The position numbers were made by a program, and so were the translations under genes. From contig OZ243044.1 of assembly GCA_965212135.1 (NCBI GenBank), positions 434,001-498,000 of the forward strand: a DNA stretch of 64,000 bases. Direction: 5' to 3'. Every line of letters starts with the position of its first letter. Within the stretch, counting starts at the first letter, position 1. Of the stretch, positions 34,568-44,425 are shown piece by piece. Below the pieces are notes generated by a model. That model was not told the origin of the DNA. It was given only the letters and a program-made list of their open reading frames with translations, and did no database searches. This stretch comes from Bin75 sp965212135. Its GTDB lineage: Bacteria; Nitrospirota; Nitrospiria; Nitrospirales; UBA8639.

Positions 34568-35599
34568 TTAATGTCCGACCAAAGACATGGTCATCACAAC
34601 AAAGGCCAGCGTAGCAAGAATGAAGGAAAACCCATAGAAAACCAGCACGGCGCCGCGATGAGAAAAACCACGAGCGAGTAAACGATAATGAATATGTTGT
34701 TGATCGGCCTCGAGGAGACGCCTGAAATGTCTGATCCGTTTGAGACAAGGTTCTTCCCTGTTTCGTTGTATCATTCGCAAGCTCTCAATCAAACGCCTCG
34801 TCACGGCGAGCACGGTGTCAAGGATCGGAAGACCGAGAACGAGCAGAGGAATGGCAATGGGCCATGCCGTTGCTTCACTGAACGAACCCATGACGGCGGT
34901 CACAGCTAAGATATAGCCCAGAAGCAGACTCCCTGAATCGCCCAGAAATATCGTTGCCGGGTGAAAGTTATATCGGAGAAACCCTGCTAAAGCGCCGAGC
35001 AACGCCAACAGGATCAGTGCGGGCTGGAAACTTCCTTTGACCAGAAAGAGTACCGCGAACGTTCCGGCCGCGATGATGGCTAGGCCAGAAGAAAGCCCGT
35101 CCAATCCATCAATTAAGTTCCATGCATTGGTAATGAAAAGTACCCAGAAAAACGTCAAAGGGAACGCCCAGATCCCCAAGTCCATGGGACCGCCGCCGAA
35201 TATCGAAAGCTGTTCAAAACGAATGCCCCACAGGATGGGAATCAGAGACGCGACCATCTGGCCAATCAACTTGACGCCGACAGAAAGATGCCGCAGATCA
35301 TCCCAGAGACCGACAAGGAACAGGACGGTACACCCGAGAAACAGAGGGAACAAAAATCCAGAGGCAATCGGAACGTCAAGCACAGCCCAAGCATGGAGAC
35401 ATGAAACAGCCAGGACAGCAATGAGCGTCGAGGCAAAAACAGAGATCCCTCCAAGCCGTGGAACAGGCTTGACGTGAATTTTCCTGAACCCCGGATGATC
35501 AAAAACGCCGAGCCTGTTTGCCACTCGACAGACCAACGGTGTTAAAAGAAAAGATAAGACCGCGGCAATGCCAAACAATACAGTTGCACTTAGAAGCAT
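34568..35599 (-). CDS. WecA/MraY-like polyprenyl-phosphate sugar-1-phosphate transferase
   Basis: A 343-residue polytopic (about 10-11 TM) transferase. The conserved NAWNLIDGLDGLSSG and NFHPATIFLGDSGS motifs with the Asp-rich Mg site (DD in LWDDLRHL) identify the WecA/TagO group. It starts a lipid-linked oligosaccharide by moving GlcNAc- or similar sugar-1-P to undecaprenyl phosphate. The start is uncertain: ATG 35599 begins right at the first TM helix; the frame is open to a TTG at 35692 inside the flippase gene. It is last in a minus-strand operon kdsD-ligase-flippase-this gene. Confidence 0.9.
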   Translation of the reverse strand: MLLSATVLFGIAAVLSFLLTPLVCRVANRLGVFDHPGFRKIHVKPVPRLGGISVFASTLIAVLAVSCLHAWAVLDVPIASGFLFPLFLGCTVLFLVGLWDDLRHLSVGVKLIGQMVASLIPILWGIRFEQLSIFGGGPMDLGIWAFPLTFFWVLFITNAWNLIDGLDGLSSGLAIIAAGTFAVLFLVKGSFQPALILLALLGALAGFLRYNFHPATIFLGDSGSLLLGYILAVTAVMGSFSEATAWPIAIPLLVLGLPILDTVLAVTRRLIESLRMIQRNREEPCLKRIRHFRRLLEADQQHIHYRLLARGFSHRGAVLVFYGFSFILATLAFVVMTMSLVGH

Positions 35600-35666
35600 G
35601 CCCAGAATCACCCACTTGGCCGGAAAACCTGCCAAGCCCCCAATAAACTGAAAAAGTATCCGTATC

Positions 35667-36908
35667 CTAAAGAAGGCTTCGGCGCAAGACAAAAAGCGCG
35701 AAGGATCCCAAAACGTAGCCGGCAGAGACGCCTAAAGCCAGCGTGAAGGCGGAAGGCACGTGATACACCAGAATGACCAATACCGCTCCCGCCAGCGTTG
35801 CATATTGAATTCCTCTGCCAAGCAGCACGAAAGACCTCATCCTGTTTTTCGCCATAAAAAAAACTTTCAACGTGCCGAAAGGACTGATCCCCAAAATGAC
35901 TCCCGTCATTGCCAAGAGCAAAGGAACCACAGGCTCCCATTGCGACCCGAATACCATGGGGATGAGGGGACTCGCCAGGCAGAACACCGCCATCGCGACC
36001 ATCCCCAACAAAACCGTTTGAACGGCTAACACCTGGCCCAGACCGCGTGTGCCGCGTTCGGAGGCAACACGATGGCTGAAATAGTTGTACGCGACTCTTT
36101 CCGTCACCGGCGCAATAAGACTCTGCGGAGTACCGGCTAATCTTCGCGCCTGAAAAAAATATCCCGTGGCTTTCTCGCCGGCCGTCCAGCCAACCATCAA
36201 GATGACCAATCGTTCAAAAAAATGTTCCAGCCACCCATCCAGCCACAGCCCTCGAAATTTTTGATACAGAATTTTCCAATCGTGCGGCCACAACCAACGC
36301 AGACGAAATTTGACCATGCCCCCAATGAAGAGAAGGCCGGAAAACCTGCCGATGGTTTCCGGTAATCGTTGCAGATACAGCACCGGGTATCCAATCCCCA
36401 TCGCCGCGCCAGTCGCGACAAAAACATGGCCAAGCAAGTGCGCGCCGGACTCCAGCATGGCAAGATTTTTGTAATGGAAACTTCGTTCGTAAAAAGCCAG
36501 GATCACCTCATCCCAATTCGCCGCTATGGTGCCGAACAAAAGAAGCCCGGCCCAAATATCCCACAGCCCGGCCAACCAGAGCAGGCACCACGCACCGAGG
36601 CTTAACACGATTGATTCGACCACAAGCGCGCTGAAGAGAATGTCTTTCCCTCCCGCCTCAAGCTCTTGGGGTGATTCGCGGATGATGATGTCTTTGATCT
36701 TCAAACGCGCCACGCCGGCAACCAGTCCGATTGTGGCTTGGATCACGGCAAAGCGGCCAAACTCTTCAGGAAGCAGGTACCACACAAGAACCAGATTTGA
36801 ACCAAACGCGACGGCGGTTCGACCCGCTCCGCCTCCCAGCATCCACAGACAATTTGCAACGATGGTGTTAGCCGATAACCGATTAATCTTGAGAAACAGA
36901 CTATCCAT
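35667..36908 (-). CDS. Wzx-type lipopolysaccharide/O-antigen flippase
   Basis: A 413-residue membrane protein with about 11-12 hydrophobic helices and the polysaccharide-synthase/MATE-like pattern (N-terminal LWMLGGGAGRTAVAFGSNLVL; central GYFFQARRLAGTPQSLIAP). These proteins flip undecaprenyl-linked oligosaccharide to the periplasm. It lies between the ligase/polymerase and the WecA-like transferase on the same strand, matching a Wzx/Wzy pathway. Confidence 0.88.
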   Translation of the reverse strand: MDSLFLKINRLSANTIVANCLWMLGGGAGRTAVAFGSNLVLVWYLLPEEFGRFAVIQATIGLVAGVARLKIKDIIIRESPQELEAGGKDILFSALVVESIVLSLGAWCLLWLAGLWDIWAGLLLFGTIAANWDEVILAFYERSFHYKNLAMLESGAHLLGHVFVATGAAMGIGYPVLYLQRLPETIGRFSGLLFIGGMVKFRLRWLWPHDWKILYQKFRGLWLDGWLEHFFERLVILMVGWTAGEKATGYFFQARRLAGTPQSLIAPVTERVAYNYFSHRVASERGTRGLGQVLAVQTVLLGMVAMAVFCLASPLIPMVFGSQWEPVVPLLLAMTGVILGISPFGTLKVFFMAKNRMRSFVLLGRGIQYATLAGAVLVILVYHVPSAFTLALGVSAGYVLGSFALFVLRRSLL

Positions 36909-36985
36909 GGAAGTTCACGAATACGGAAAGCGCTTGAACCACGCTCATCGCCGGACAAGCCTGTACAAACCGGCTTCATCTTAGG

Positions 36986-38221
36986 TCATGACGACTCTGG
37001 CATATGACGAGCAGGGCGTTGTTCTTCCTGATCAGAAAGGGAAAATCCAACGGCGACCAATATCCAAAACAGGTGGGCCAGACTTCCGGTGAAAAGGTCA
37101 TTGCTGGCAACTGCGACACCATACCCCAGTGCCGTAAGCGCTACGGCCAACTTGACGGACGCAACTTCGGTACTCTTGCCATCTCGAGCATCTTGAGAAA
37201 ATTTCTTGATGATGACAGCAAACGCCCACAACAGAAAGATAATCGCGGGCACTCCGCTTCCCATCGCATATAGTAAGAATGCATTGTGCGAGTGGTTTCC
37301 TTTACAGGCGCCCGGTGGGTCGCCCGGATACAATTGTTGGAAAATATCTGTCCCAAACCCCGTGCCAACAACCGGATGATGCAACAATTCTTTCACGGCT
37401 AACAACGAGCACGCCAAGCGATCAACGATGCTATCCGGCACAACAAGCATCTCAAGATACCCTAGCCGGCTGACTCCAAACAAGACACTCACGAACGCCA
37501 CAGACAACAGAATGCAACCCGCAAATACTCTCCAATTTTTTCTCAAGACCCCATAGCCAAACCCCATCGCTGCCAACCCAAGCCACGTCCCACGAGAATA
37601 GGCAAAAAATTCGGCAAGAAGCAACAGACATAAGACGCCACCCAATACCAGCTTCTCACGATGTGTCTTTACCCAGCGAAAGCAGATAGCGGCAAAAGGA
37701 AGAGCGATGAGCATAAGAGTGGCGAGCCAGGGACTGTTAGACAATGGTGGCTGGGCTCTAACCGTTAGGTCCAACAACTGCCCGCCATTTTCAATGAAAT
37801 ACCAAATGCCGTAGAAGCCTACGGTGGATGCTCCAACCAGAACGGCCACGATAACGGACTTCCAATAGTCCGTTCCCGTATTGTTTTTCAGCACGAGCAA
37901 AGCCCAATAAAAGACGAGAATGCGGGCTGCCAGTTTTCGCCATTCCACAAAACTGTAGGCGGGATCAATGGAAAAAGGAATGGTGATGAGTATCCACCCC
38001 ACCAACAACGCCAGCGGCAAATCAATGGAATTACGAACCCAAACAGCATTCCCCTGATAGACGGCAACACCTATCGCTGTGAAGAGGAGCACAAAGAACA
38101 GGTATTCCTGATAGTGAAATGCCGCGGGATAAAAACTTAAAAAAGCCAGGAAGGCCAAGCCCTGGCCTTGTGCTTTCCAATGAATAGCAATCCACTGAGG
38201 AGCAGTGACAACGAGTCTCAC
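36986..38221 (-). CDS. O-antigen ligase/polymerase (WaaL/Wzy family)
   Basis: A 411-residue protein with about 10-12 TM helices and a large periplasmic loop. The Wzy_C segment has AYSRGTWLGLA and the conserved HHPVVGTGFG...NHSHNAFL loop containing the essential His/Asn. It either polymerises repeat units or ligates them to lipid A core; the two cannot be separated from sequence. GTG start at 38221 shares one base with the kdsD stop (TAGTG), so translation is coupled. It ends 77 bases before the flippase start. Confidence 0.87.
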   Translation of the reverse strand: MRLVVTAPQWIAIHWKAQGQGLAFLAFLSFYPAAFHYQEYLFFVLLFTAIGVAVYQGNAVWVRNSIDLPLALLVGWILITIPFSIDPAYSFVEWRKLAARILVFYWALLVLKNNTGTDYWKSVIVAVLVGASTVGFYGIWYFIENGGQLLDLTVRAQPPLSNSPWLATLMLIALPFAAICFRWVKTHREKLVLGGVLCLLLLAEFFAYSRGTWLGLAAMGFGYGVLRKNWRVFAGCILLSVAFVSVLFGVSRLGYLEMLVVPDSIVDRLACSLLAVKELLHHPVVGTGFGTDIFQQLYPGDPPGACKGNHSHNAFLLYAMGSGVPAIIFLLWAFAVIIKKFSQDARDGKSTEVASVKLAVALTALGYGVAVASNDLFTGSLAHLFWILVAVGFSLSDQEEQRPARHMPESS

Positions 38222-39186
38222 TACAGTCCGCGCGCCATGAGGTCGTGCAGATGAATCATCCCGACGACCTGTTCCTGGCGATTCAACACCGGCAGCACTG
38301 AAATCGGCTTTGTTCGCTTCTCCATTTTTTCCAGGGCCAGGTAGGCATTGGCATTCTCAAACACAAATTCCGGGACGGTATTCATGATCTCGGCAATCGT
38401 CAAACCAAACACGTCTTTGTGCGACACCAACACCCGGCGAATATCATAATCCGTCACCAACCCCAGCAACCGTTGCGCCGCGTCAATAATAGAGACGGCT
38501 CCCGCCCGCTGCCGGGTAATTTCGGCAAGCATGAATCGCACGTCGCTTGACACGGGCACAACCGGGTTGGCCTCACCCGACCGCATGATGTCGCCGACCG
38601 TCAGCAGCAACCGCTTCCCCAATTGCCCACCGGGATGATTGCCGGCAAAATCATCCGGCTGAAACCCGCGCAATTTCATGAGCGCCATCGCCAGCGCATC
38701 GCCGACAACCAACGCCGCGGTCGTGCTGCACGTCGGTGCGATATTGAGCGGGCACGCCTCTTCCTCCGTCGGAACGTGCAGCAGGATATCGGCATACCGG
38801 GCTATGCTGGATTGCGTCTGGGCGGTCATGGCAATGACTGTCGCGCCGGTTTTTCGCGCCACTTGAAGGACCGCCACCACCTCGTCACTCTCACCCGATT
38901 TGCCGACGGCCAGCACAATATCGTCTTTCCCGACGATCCCCACGTCGCCATGCATCCCATCCGCACTGTGCAGGAACACGGCCGGCGTGCCGGTTGACAC
39001 CATCGTGGCCGCAATTTTTTGCGCAATGATGCCTGATTTTCCCACGCCCGTGACCACGACTTTCCCCCGGCAGGCAAACACCCGTCGCACGGCTTCTTCG
39101 TACGCCGCCCCGACGTGTGGCTTGAGCGCATTGATCGTCCTGACTTCCAAATCAATCACTCGCCGAATTTCAGCCGGGATGTCCAT
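38221..39186 (-). CDS. kdsD: D-arabinose-5-phosphate isomerase (KdsD/KpsF type)
   Basis: A 321-residue protein: SIS domain with GVGKSGIIAQKIAATMVSTG and AVGKSGESDEVV, then two CBS domains (about 200-321). It converts ribulose-5-P to arabinose-5-P, the first step of Kdo synthesis for lipid A/LPS. Length matches the full KdsD rather than CBS-less GutQ-like forms. No other Kdo gene is in the window. First gene of the minus-strand glycan operon. Confidence 0.93.
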   Translation of the reverse strand: MDIPAEIRRVIDLEVRTINALKPHVGAAYEEAVRRVFACRGKVVVTGVGKSGIIAQKIAATMVSTGTPAVFLHSADGMHGDVGIVGKDDIVLAVGKSGESDEVVAVLQVARKTGATVIAMTAQTQSSIARYADILLHVPTEEEACPLNIAPTCSTTAALVVGDALAMALMKLRGFQPDDFAGNHPGGQLGKRLLLTVGDIMRSGEANPVVPVSSDVRFMLAEITRQRAGAVSIIDAAQRLLGLVTDYDIRRVLVSHKDVFGLTIAEIMNTVPEFVFENANAYLALEKMEKRTKPISVLPVLNRQEQVVGMIHLHDLMARGL

Positions 39187-39517
39187 GGGTATCGCTCGCG
39201 GGGAGAACCGATTCAGACCGCATCGCCATCAGAAAGAAAAGAGAGAAACCTTTTATTACATTCTCCAAAGCAGCGTCAAATGGCAGTGGATGTTTTCCAC
39301 CTTAAAATTTGTCATTCCCGCCCCCTTGTGGTCATTCCCGCGAAGGCGGGAATCCAGCGTCTCATTGGGGCGGCGTAAGCCGGACACTTTGGGTAAGGTT
39401 CGCGGCCGGCACCGTCGGTTGGACGCTGGATTCCCGATTAAAAATGTCGGGAATGACGGAGGGGAGCATTGTGGGAATGACGGTCCTGGGTTTTGAGGTG
39501 TCAAGTATAGAATCTCC
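39187..39517. repeat. Intergenic region with composite hairpin repeat, copy 4
   Basis: About 330 bases between kelch stop and kdsD start, without a gene. A partial GTCATTCCCGC at 39311 precedes hairpin A at about 39333-39354; hairpin B lies at about 39427-39458, with a spacer carrying CCGGACACTTTGGG. It is the closest match to copy 1 in order and spacing. It may terminate the kelch transcript or insulate it from kdsD. Confidence 0.7.
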
Positions 39518-41023
39518 TTACGGATTGTGTTGACCGCCAGGCAGAGAAGCCCGGTGTGCCGCAAACACCGCATGGACGTTCTTCCCCTGTTTGCGGAGAC
39601 GTGCCCGCGCGTTGAGAAAAATCCGTTCAACCAGCTCCCAATCCGCGACCGCGACATTGTAGCCGCGAAAGACTTCCACCCATCGCGGTTCTTCCCGCGC
39701 CGCCCGTTGTGCGGAATAGTCCACCAGAGCCTCAAGTGTCTCCGACGTCCAACCCGTTGATGGAAACTCCCTGGTCAACACAGCCACCCGCTGCTCCCCA
39801 TATTTTGCAGACAGCGCGGACGCAAACCATTCCCGCGCACCGGGGTCGTGGCTCTTGAGAAACACCGCTTGAGACTGGATCAAGGCATGGATCAGTTGAT
39901 TGGCTTCGGGACTGGACTCCGGCGGCAAGACTCCCGCCTCATGCACGACGGCCAGAATCGCCATCACCGAGCCAAGATGAGAAGCCGGCGTCCGGCCGGA
40001 CTGCGTCGGTCGGGACGGGACAGGCGGGAAAAAAATCTCGTTGATTGTACTGTACGATCCTCCAGGCTGCGGACCGCCGCTCAACACATACACCCGCCCA
40101 TCCATTGCGACGGCGCCCAGGCCATGGCGCGCCGTCGGCATCGGCGCCATCGCCTGCCAGCGATTCAATCGCGGACTGTATCGTTCATTGTGCGGAAACG
40201 TTCCCGCGCCGGACTCTCCCCCAAAGACGTAGATCCACCCGTCAACCACGTCGGCCGCAATGCCGCTCCTTGGCGTCGGCATGTCGGCCATTGAAACCCA
40301 TTGAGCCAGATCCGCGTCATAGGCTTCCACCGTGGACAGGTTTTCCCGATAGTTGAGTCGCACACGGCCGCCAATCGCGTAGAGGACGTCCCCTATGGTG
40401 ACCGCGGCCAAATGATCGCGTGGCGTCGGCAACGGAGCCGCCGCGGCCCATTGATCAAGGCCCGGATCGTACACTTCAACGGCTGCGGGATTGCGCCGTC
40501 CGTCATAGCCGCCGACGGCAACGATGTTCCCCCGCAACGTCGTCACGGCCAACCCGCCGCGAGCGGTGGGAAGCGAAGCCCGTTCATCCCATGTGCCGCG
40601 ACCCGCATGGAACCGCCACACGCGGTCGGACGGTTCCCAAATCGTGTCATCCGATTGCGTAAACCCGCCGATGATATACAAGGCCCCGTCAACCACCACG
40701 GCGCCGGCATGATGCAGACCGACGGGAAGCCCGGGCTTTGAGGCCCATTGATTCGTCGTCGGATTGTACGCCTCCACTCCGGCGCTCACGGACGATTGCC
40801 ACATCGTCCACGGGCTTGATGGCTCAAAACCTCCAACGACGTAAATCAATCCATCCAACGCGGCCACGGCCACTTCGGTCCTCGCCGTCGGCGCGGGTGC
40901 CCCGGTCATCCAATGCCCCAACTCGGCGGCATGGCTTTCGCTCACGAGTGCAAAGAGCAAGAAGATCAACGGCCACACAGGCCTGCCCGTCTGTTCGCGT
41001 CGGTCACGATTTCCGGATTTCAT
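39518..41023 (-). CDS. Secreted kelch-repeat beta-propeller protein
   Basis: A 501-residue protein. A signal peptide (LIFLLFALVSESHA, cleavage near residue 33) is followed by five to six kelch repeats (about 40-330), each with GG pairs and the spaced Tyr/Trp pattern (YVVGGF, YIIGGF, VAVGGYDG, YAIGGR, YVFGGE, YVLSGG). The C-terminal 170 residues are helical and of unknown kind. Propellers usually bind sugar or protein partners; some galactose oxidases share this fold, but the copper residues were not identified. Upstream is a divergent promoter region shared with gmd. Confidence 0.82.
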   Translation of the reverse strand: MKSGNRDRREQTGRPVWPLIFLLFALVSESHAAELGHWMTGAPAPTARTEVAVAALDGLIYVVGGFEPSSPWTMWQSSVSAGVEAYNPTTNQWASKPGLPVGLHHAGAVVVDGALYIIGGFTQSDDTIWEPSDRVWRFHAGRGTWDERASLPTARGGLAVTTLRGNIVAVGGYDGRRNPAAVEVYDPGLDQWAAAAPLPTPRDHLAAVTIGDVLYAIGGRVRLNYRENLSTVEAYDADLAQWVSMADMPTPRSGIAADVVDGWIYVFGGESGAGTFPHNERYSPRLNRWQAMAPMPTARHGLGAVAMDGRVYVLSGGPQPGGSYSTINEIFFPPVPSRPTQSGRTPASHLGSVMAILAVVHEAGVLPPESSPEANQLIHALIQSQAVFLKSHDPGAREWFASALSAKYGEQRVAVLTREFPSTGWTSETLEALVDYSAQRAAREEPRWVEVFRGYNVAVADWELVERIFLNARARLRKQGKNVHAVFAAHRASLPGGQHNP

Positions 41024-41216
41024 TGGTCACCTCTCATGCAATCCGACATCACACGAATACCACAGACAGCAGAGACTGATACTCTGCCTTCCTTTTTCTT
41101 CCTGAAACAAGTAAAATCTGAAAATTATGGTGAGCGTAAAAGATCGCATCATACAAATAGTGACAACCGCCATGGACGTGGACGACTCTTGAGGTAACGC
41201 TGGCAAGGTTCGGACA

Positions 41217-42359
41217 ATGAGTCAAGGCAAACCAATGATGAACAGGATCGCGCTCATCACCGGCATCACCGGCCAGGACGGTTCCTATCTGGCCGAGTTT
41301 CTGCTGGAAAAGGGATATACGGTACACGGCATCAAACGTCCGGCCTCGTCGTTGAACACCGAACGCATTGACCACATCTACCGCGACCGGCATCAAAGCA
41401 ACGTCAAATTTCACCTGCATTATGGTGACCTGACGAACAGTTCCAACCTGACACGCATCCTCAACGAGGTGCGGCCGGATGAAATCTATAATCTGGCGGC
41501 GCAATCACATGTCGCAGTCTCGTTTCAATCGCCCGAATATACCGCGGAAGTTGACGCGGTGGGCGCACTGCGGCTGCTGGAAGCCATCCGTTTCCTCGGC
41601 ATGGAGAACACAACCCGCTTTTATCAAGCGTCCACATCCGAACTCTATGGCCTGGCACAGGAGGTTCCGCAGAAAGAAACCACACCGTTTTATCCGCGTT
41701 CCCCCTACGCGGTGGCCAAGCTGTACGCCTACTGGATCACCGTCAACTACCGCGAAGCCTATGGCATGTACGCCTGCAACGGCATCTTGTTCAACCATGA
41801 GTCGCCGCGGCGCGGTGAAACCTTCGTGACCAAAAAAATCACCAAGGCCCTTAGTCATATCGCCCAAGGGCTGGAGCCGCGTCTGTACCTCGGCAATCTG
41901 AACGCGCTGCGCGACTGGGGTCACGCGAAGGATTACGTGACAATGCAATGGCTGATGTTGCAACAGGAGAAGCCGGAGGATTTTGTGATCGCGACCGGCA
42001 TACAGTATTCCGTTCGCCGGTTTGTCGAGATGGCGGCGAACGAACTCGGCATCCGGCTTCGCTGGAAAGGAACGGGCGTCGAGGAAAAAGGTGTCGTTGC
42101 TTCGGTGACAGGCGAGAACGCTCCTGCCGTTAAAGAAGGCGATGTCATTGTCGTGGTTGATACTCAATACTACCGCCCGACCGAAGTTGAAGCGCTGATC
42201 GGCGATCCATCCCTGGCCCATCAAAAGCTGGGCTGGGTATCCAATGTCACCATTCACGAGATAGTGGCCGAAATGGTGGCGCACGATCTGGAACAAGCCA
42301 AACGTCAGGCCGTGCTGAAACGTCATGGCTTTGATGTCGTCATGCCTCGCGAGAACTGA
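41217..42359 (+). CDS. gmd: GDP-mannose 4,6-dehydratase
   Basis: A 380-residue SDR. ALITGITGQDGSYLAE binds the cofactor; STSELYG, the YAVAK Tyr/Lys pair and NHESPRRGETFVTRK-like sequence (NHESPRRGETFVTKK) are Gmd hallmarks. It makes GDP-4-keto-6-deoxymannose. Start at ATG 41217 with AAGG upstream; in-frame ATGs at 41235/41238 are possible. fcl follows three bases after the stop. Confidence 0.97.
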   Translation: MSQGKPMMNRIALITGITGQDGSYLAEFLLEKGYTVHGIKRPASSLNTERIDHIYRDRHQSNVKFHLHYGDLTNSSNLTRILNEVRPDEIYNLAAQSHVAVSFQSPEYTAEVDAVGALRLLEAIRFLGMENTTRFYQASTSELYGLAQEVPQKETTPFYPRSPYAVAKLYAYWITVNYREAYGMYACNGILFNHESPRRGETFVTKKITKALSHIAQGLEPRLYLGNLNALRDWGHAKDYVTMQWLMLQQEKPEDFVIATGIQYSVRRFVEMAANELGIRLRWKGTGVEEKGVVASVTGENAPAVKEGDVIVVVDTQYYRPTEVEALIGDPSLAHQKLGWVSNVTIHEIVAEMVAHDLEQAKRQAVLKRHGFDVVMPREN

Positions 42360-42362
42360 CTG

Positions 42363-43316
42363 ATGGCACGGCTGAACGTGTTTATCGCCGGTCATCGTGG
42401 CATGGTGGGGTCGGCGATCACGCGCCGGCTGGTGAAGCAGGACGTTGAGATTGTTACCGCCGAACGTGATCGGCTGGATCTGGCTCATCAGGCCGAAACG
42501 CTTGCATTCATGCAAGATCGGCAGGTTGACCAGGTGTATCTCGCGGCCGCGAAAGTCGGAGGCATTGCCGCAAACAACAGTCGTCCGGCGGAATTCATCT
42601 ATGAAAATCTCATCATTGAAAGTAATGTCATTCATGCCGCCTGGCAGGCCGGTATTCAGAAGTTGCTGTATCTGGGGTCTTCCTGCATTTACCCACGCCT
42701 GGCGCCACAACCGATAACCGAAGAGAGTTTGCTGGCCGGCGCACTGGAGCCAACCAACGAACCGTATGCGATTGCCAAGATCGCCGGAATCAAGCTATGC
42801 GAATCGTATAATCGCCAGTACGGAACTGATTACCGCAGTGTGATGCCAACCAATTTGTACGGGCCAAACGATACGTTCCATCCTGATAATTCCCACGTCA
42901 TCCCGGCATTGATGCGGCGCTTCCATGAAGCCAGGATGGCCGACGCACCTGCTGTAACCGTCTGGGGCAGCGGGACGCCGAGGCGCGAGTTTCTGCACGT
43001 TGACGATCTGGCGGAAGCCTGTCTGCACGTGCAAAATATTCCGCATGAAACGTATAGCCGGCATACGGACCCGATGCTGTCGCATATCAACGTCGGCGCC
43101 GGAGTGGATTGCACCATTCGCGAGTTGGCGGTGATGCTCGCGGAAGTCGTGGGGTATTCCGGGGAGATTGTGTTTGACAACACGAAGCCGGACGGCACGC
43201 CGCGCAAACTGCTGAACACCGGCAAACTGACCGCTCTCGGATGGCAGGCTTCAATCCCGCTGAAACAGGGCTTACGCAACACCTATCAATGGTTCATGGC
43301 ACAGCAAGCCAATTAA
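42363..43316 (+). CDS. fcl: GDP-L-fucose synthase
   Basis: A 317-residue SDR epimerase/reductase (WcaG/Fcl). FIAGHRGMVGSAI, YLAAAKVGGI, GSSCIYPR and the catalytic YAIAK are conserved; NLYGPNDTF and ALMRRFHEA are specific to this enzyme. It converts Gmd product to GDP-L-fucose. With gmd upstream and a GT10 fucosyltransferase downstream it forms a fucosylation set. Confidence 0.97.
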   Translation: MARLNVFIAGHRGMVGSAITRRLVKQDVEIVTAERDRLDLAHQAETLAFMQDRQVDQVYLAAAKVGGIAANNSRPAEFIYENLIIESNVIHAAWQAGIQKLLYLGSSCIYPRLAPQPITEESLLAGALEPTNEPYAIAKIAGIKLCESYNRQYGTDYRSVMPTNLYGPNDTFHPDNSHVIPALMRRFHEARMADAPAVTVWGSGTPRREFLHVDDLAEACLHVQNIPHETYSRHTDPMLSHINVGAGVDCTIRELAVMLAEVVGYSGEIVFDNTKPDGTPRKLLNTGKLTALGWQASIPLKQGLRNTYQWFMAQQAN

Positions 43317-43405
43317 TGTGAATATCCCGTCGGTCTTACTTGCACATCACGTCATCATCGGACATTGTCGCCCCAAACAGGGAAAGGAAGACGGAAGCCT
43401 GTCTT

Positions 43406-44425
43406 ATGAACAAATCAATTTCCTTGTGGTTCACCGATTTCAGCCATGAAGAAAACGCGGAAGTCATCAAGCAAAAGCTCCTTTACCGTTTTCTTGCCGA
43501 CCATTTTTCTGTCACATTAAATCCAAAATCCCCGGATTTTTTATTTTACTCCGACAGTGGCGACCGTTTCCGCTCCTTTTCCTGCACACGCATTTATTGC
43601 ACGGGTGAAAATGTTTGCCCTAACTTCGCTGAATGTGATTTTGCTTTTTCATTTAATCATACCGATGAAAAAAATTTCCGCTTACCGTTATCCTTCACAG
43701 GAGGCCTGGGTGAAACACTACAAGACATATTCAACCAACGCGCTCATGGCCACGAACTGTTTGCCGCAAAGAAAAAATTCTGCAATTTCATTTACCGAAA
43801 TCCGCATTGCGCGCAACGCAACCATTTTTTCAAATTATTATCCAGATACAAGAACATTGACGCGGCAGGCGAGCTCTTTCATAACACTCCCGGATTAATA
43901 GGACGCGACCATGCATTAAGCCATGAATATAAGTTATCATTCATTCGTCAATATAAATTTACCATTGCTTTTGAGAACGAGTCATGCCCTGGATATACAA
44001 CCGAAAAAATCATCCACGCCCTGGCGGCGGGGTCTGTGCCGATTTACTGGGGTAATCCGCACATTGTCCGCATATTTAACCCCGCAGCTTTTATTAATTG
44101 TCATGATTTTTCCAGTTTTGAAGAGGTCGTGAAAACAATTATCACGCTTGACGGCGACGACAATGAATACAAAAAATATCTTTCTGCTTCGCCATTTATT
44201 GAAAACAAAAATACTGTCAGGACAGAATCAGAAAGAGCCTTGGCGCGGTTTGAGGAAATTTTCTCTCGCCCGGTCGTTCTTCCGGTCGCCCAATCCGCCT
44301 ATAACCGAACTTTAGGGCTTGTCCCGCGATCTATTTTTCGAAGACTGACCCGGCACCTCCGGAGGAGACGAAGAAGCCTGCAATATGTTTCTGCGTTGTT
44401 GATACGCGGGAAACTTCCCCGCTAA
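43406..44425 (+). CDS. Alpha-1,3/4-fucosyltransferase, GT10 family
   Basis: A 339-residue enzyme with the GT10 signature: YKFTIAFENESCPGYTTEK followed by AAGSVPIYWGNP, and the conserved KKKFCNFIYRNP segment. In this family the donor is GDP-L-fucose and the acceptor a GlcNAc (Lewis-x/a type) or similar residue. The C-terminus is Arg-rich, perhaps for membrane association, as in Helicobacter FucTs, but no heptad repeat was seen. ATG 43406 has GGAAG nine bases upstream. It is AT-rich relative to gmd/fcl, suggesting separate acquisition. Confidence 0.88.
   Translation: MNKSISLWFTDFSHEENAEVIKQKLLYRFLADHFSVTLNPKSPDFLFYSDSGDRFRSFSCTRIYCTGENVCPNFAECDFAFSFNHTDEKNFRLPLSFTGGLGETLQDIFNQRAHGHELFAAKKKFCNFIYRNPHCAQRNHFFKLLSRYKNIDAAGELFHNTPGLIGRDHALSHEYKLSFIRQYKFTIAFENESCPGYTTEKIIHALAAGSVPIYWGNPHIVRIFNPAAFINCHDFSSFEEVVKTIITLDGDDNEYKKYLSASPFIENKNTVRTESERALARFEEIFSRPVVLPVAQSAYNRTLGLVPRSIFRRLTRHLRRRRRSLQYVSALLIRGKLPR

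Noticed and set aside
41505..42710. Long minus-strand open frame (401 codons) across gmd and fcl
   Set aside because: It lies antisense to two unmistakable enzymes and has no family likeness; a by-product of codon usage.
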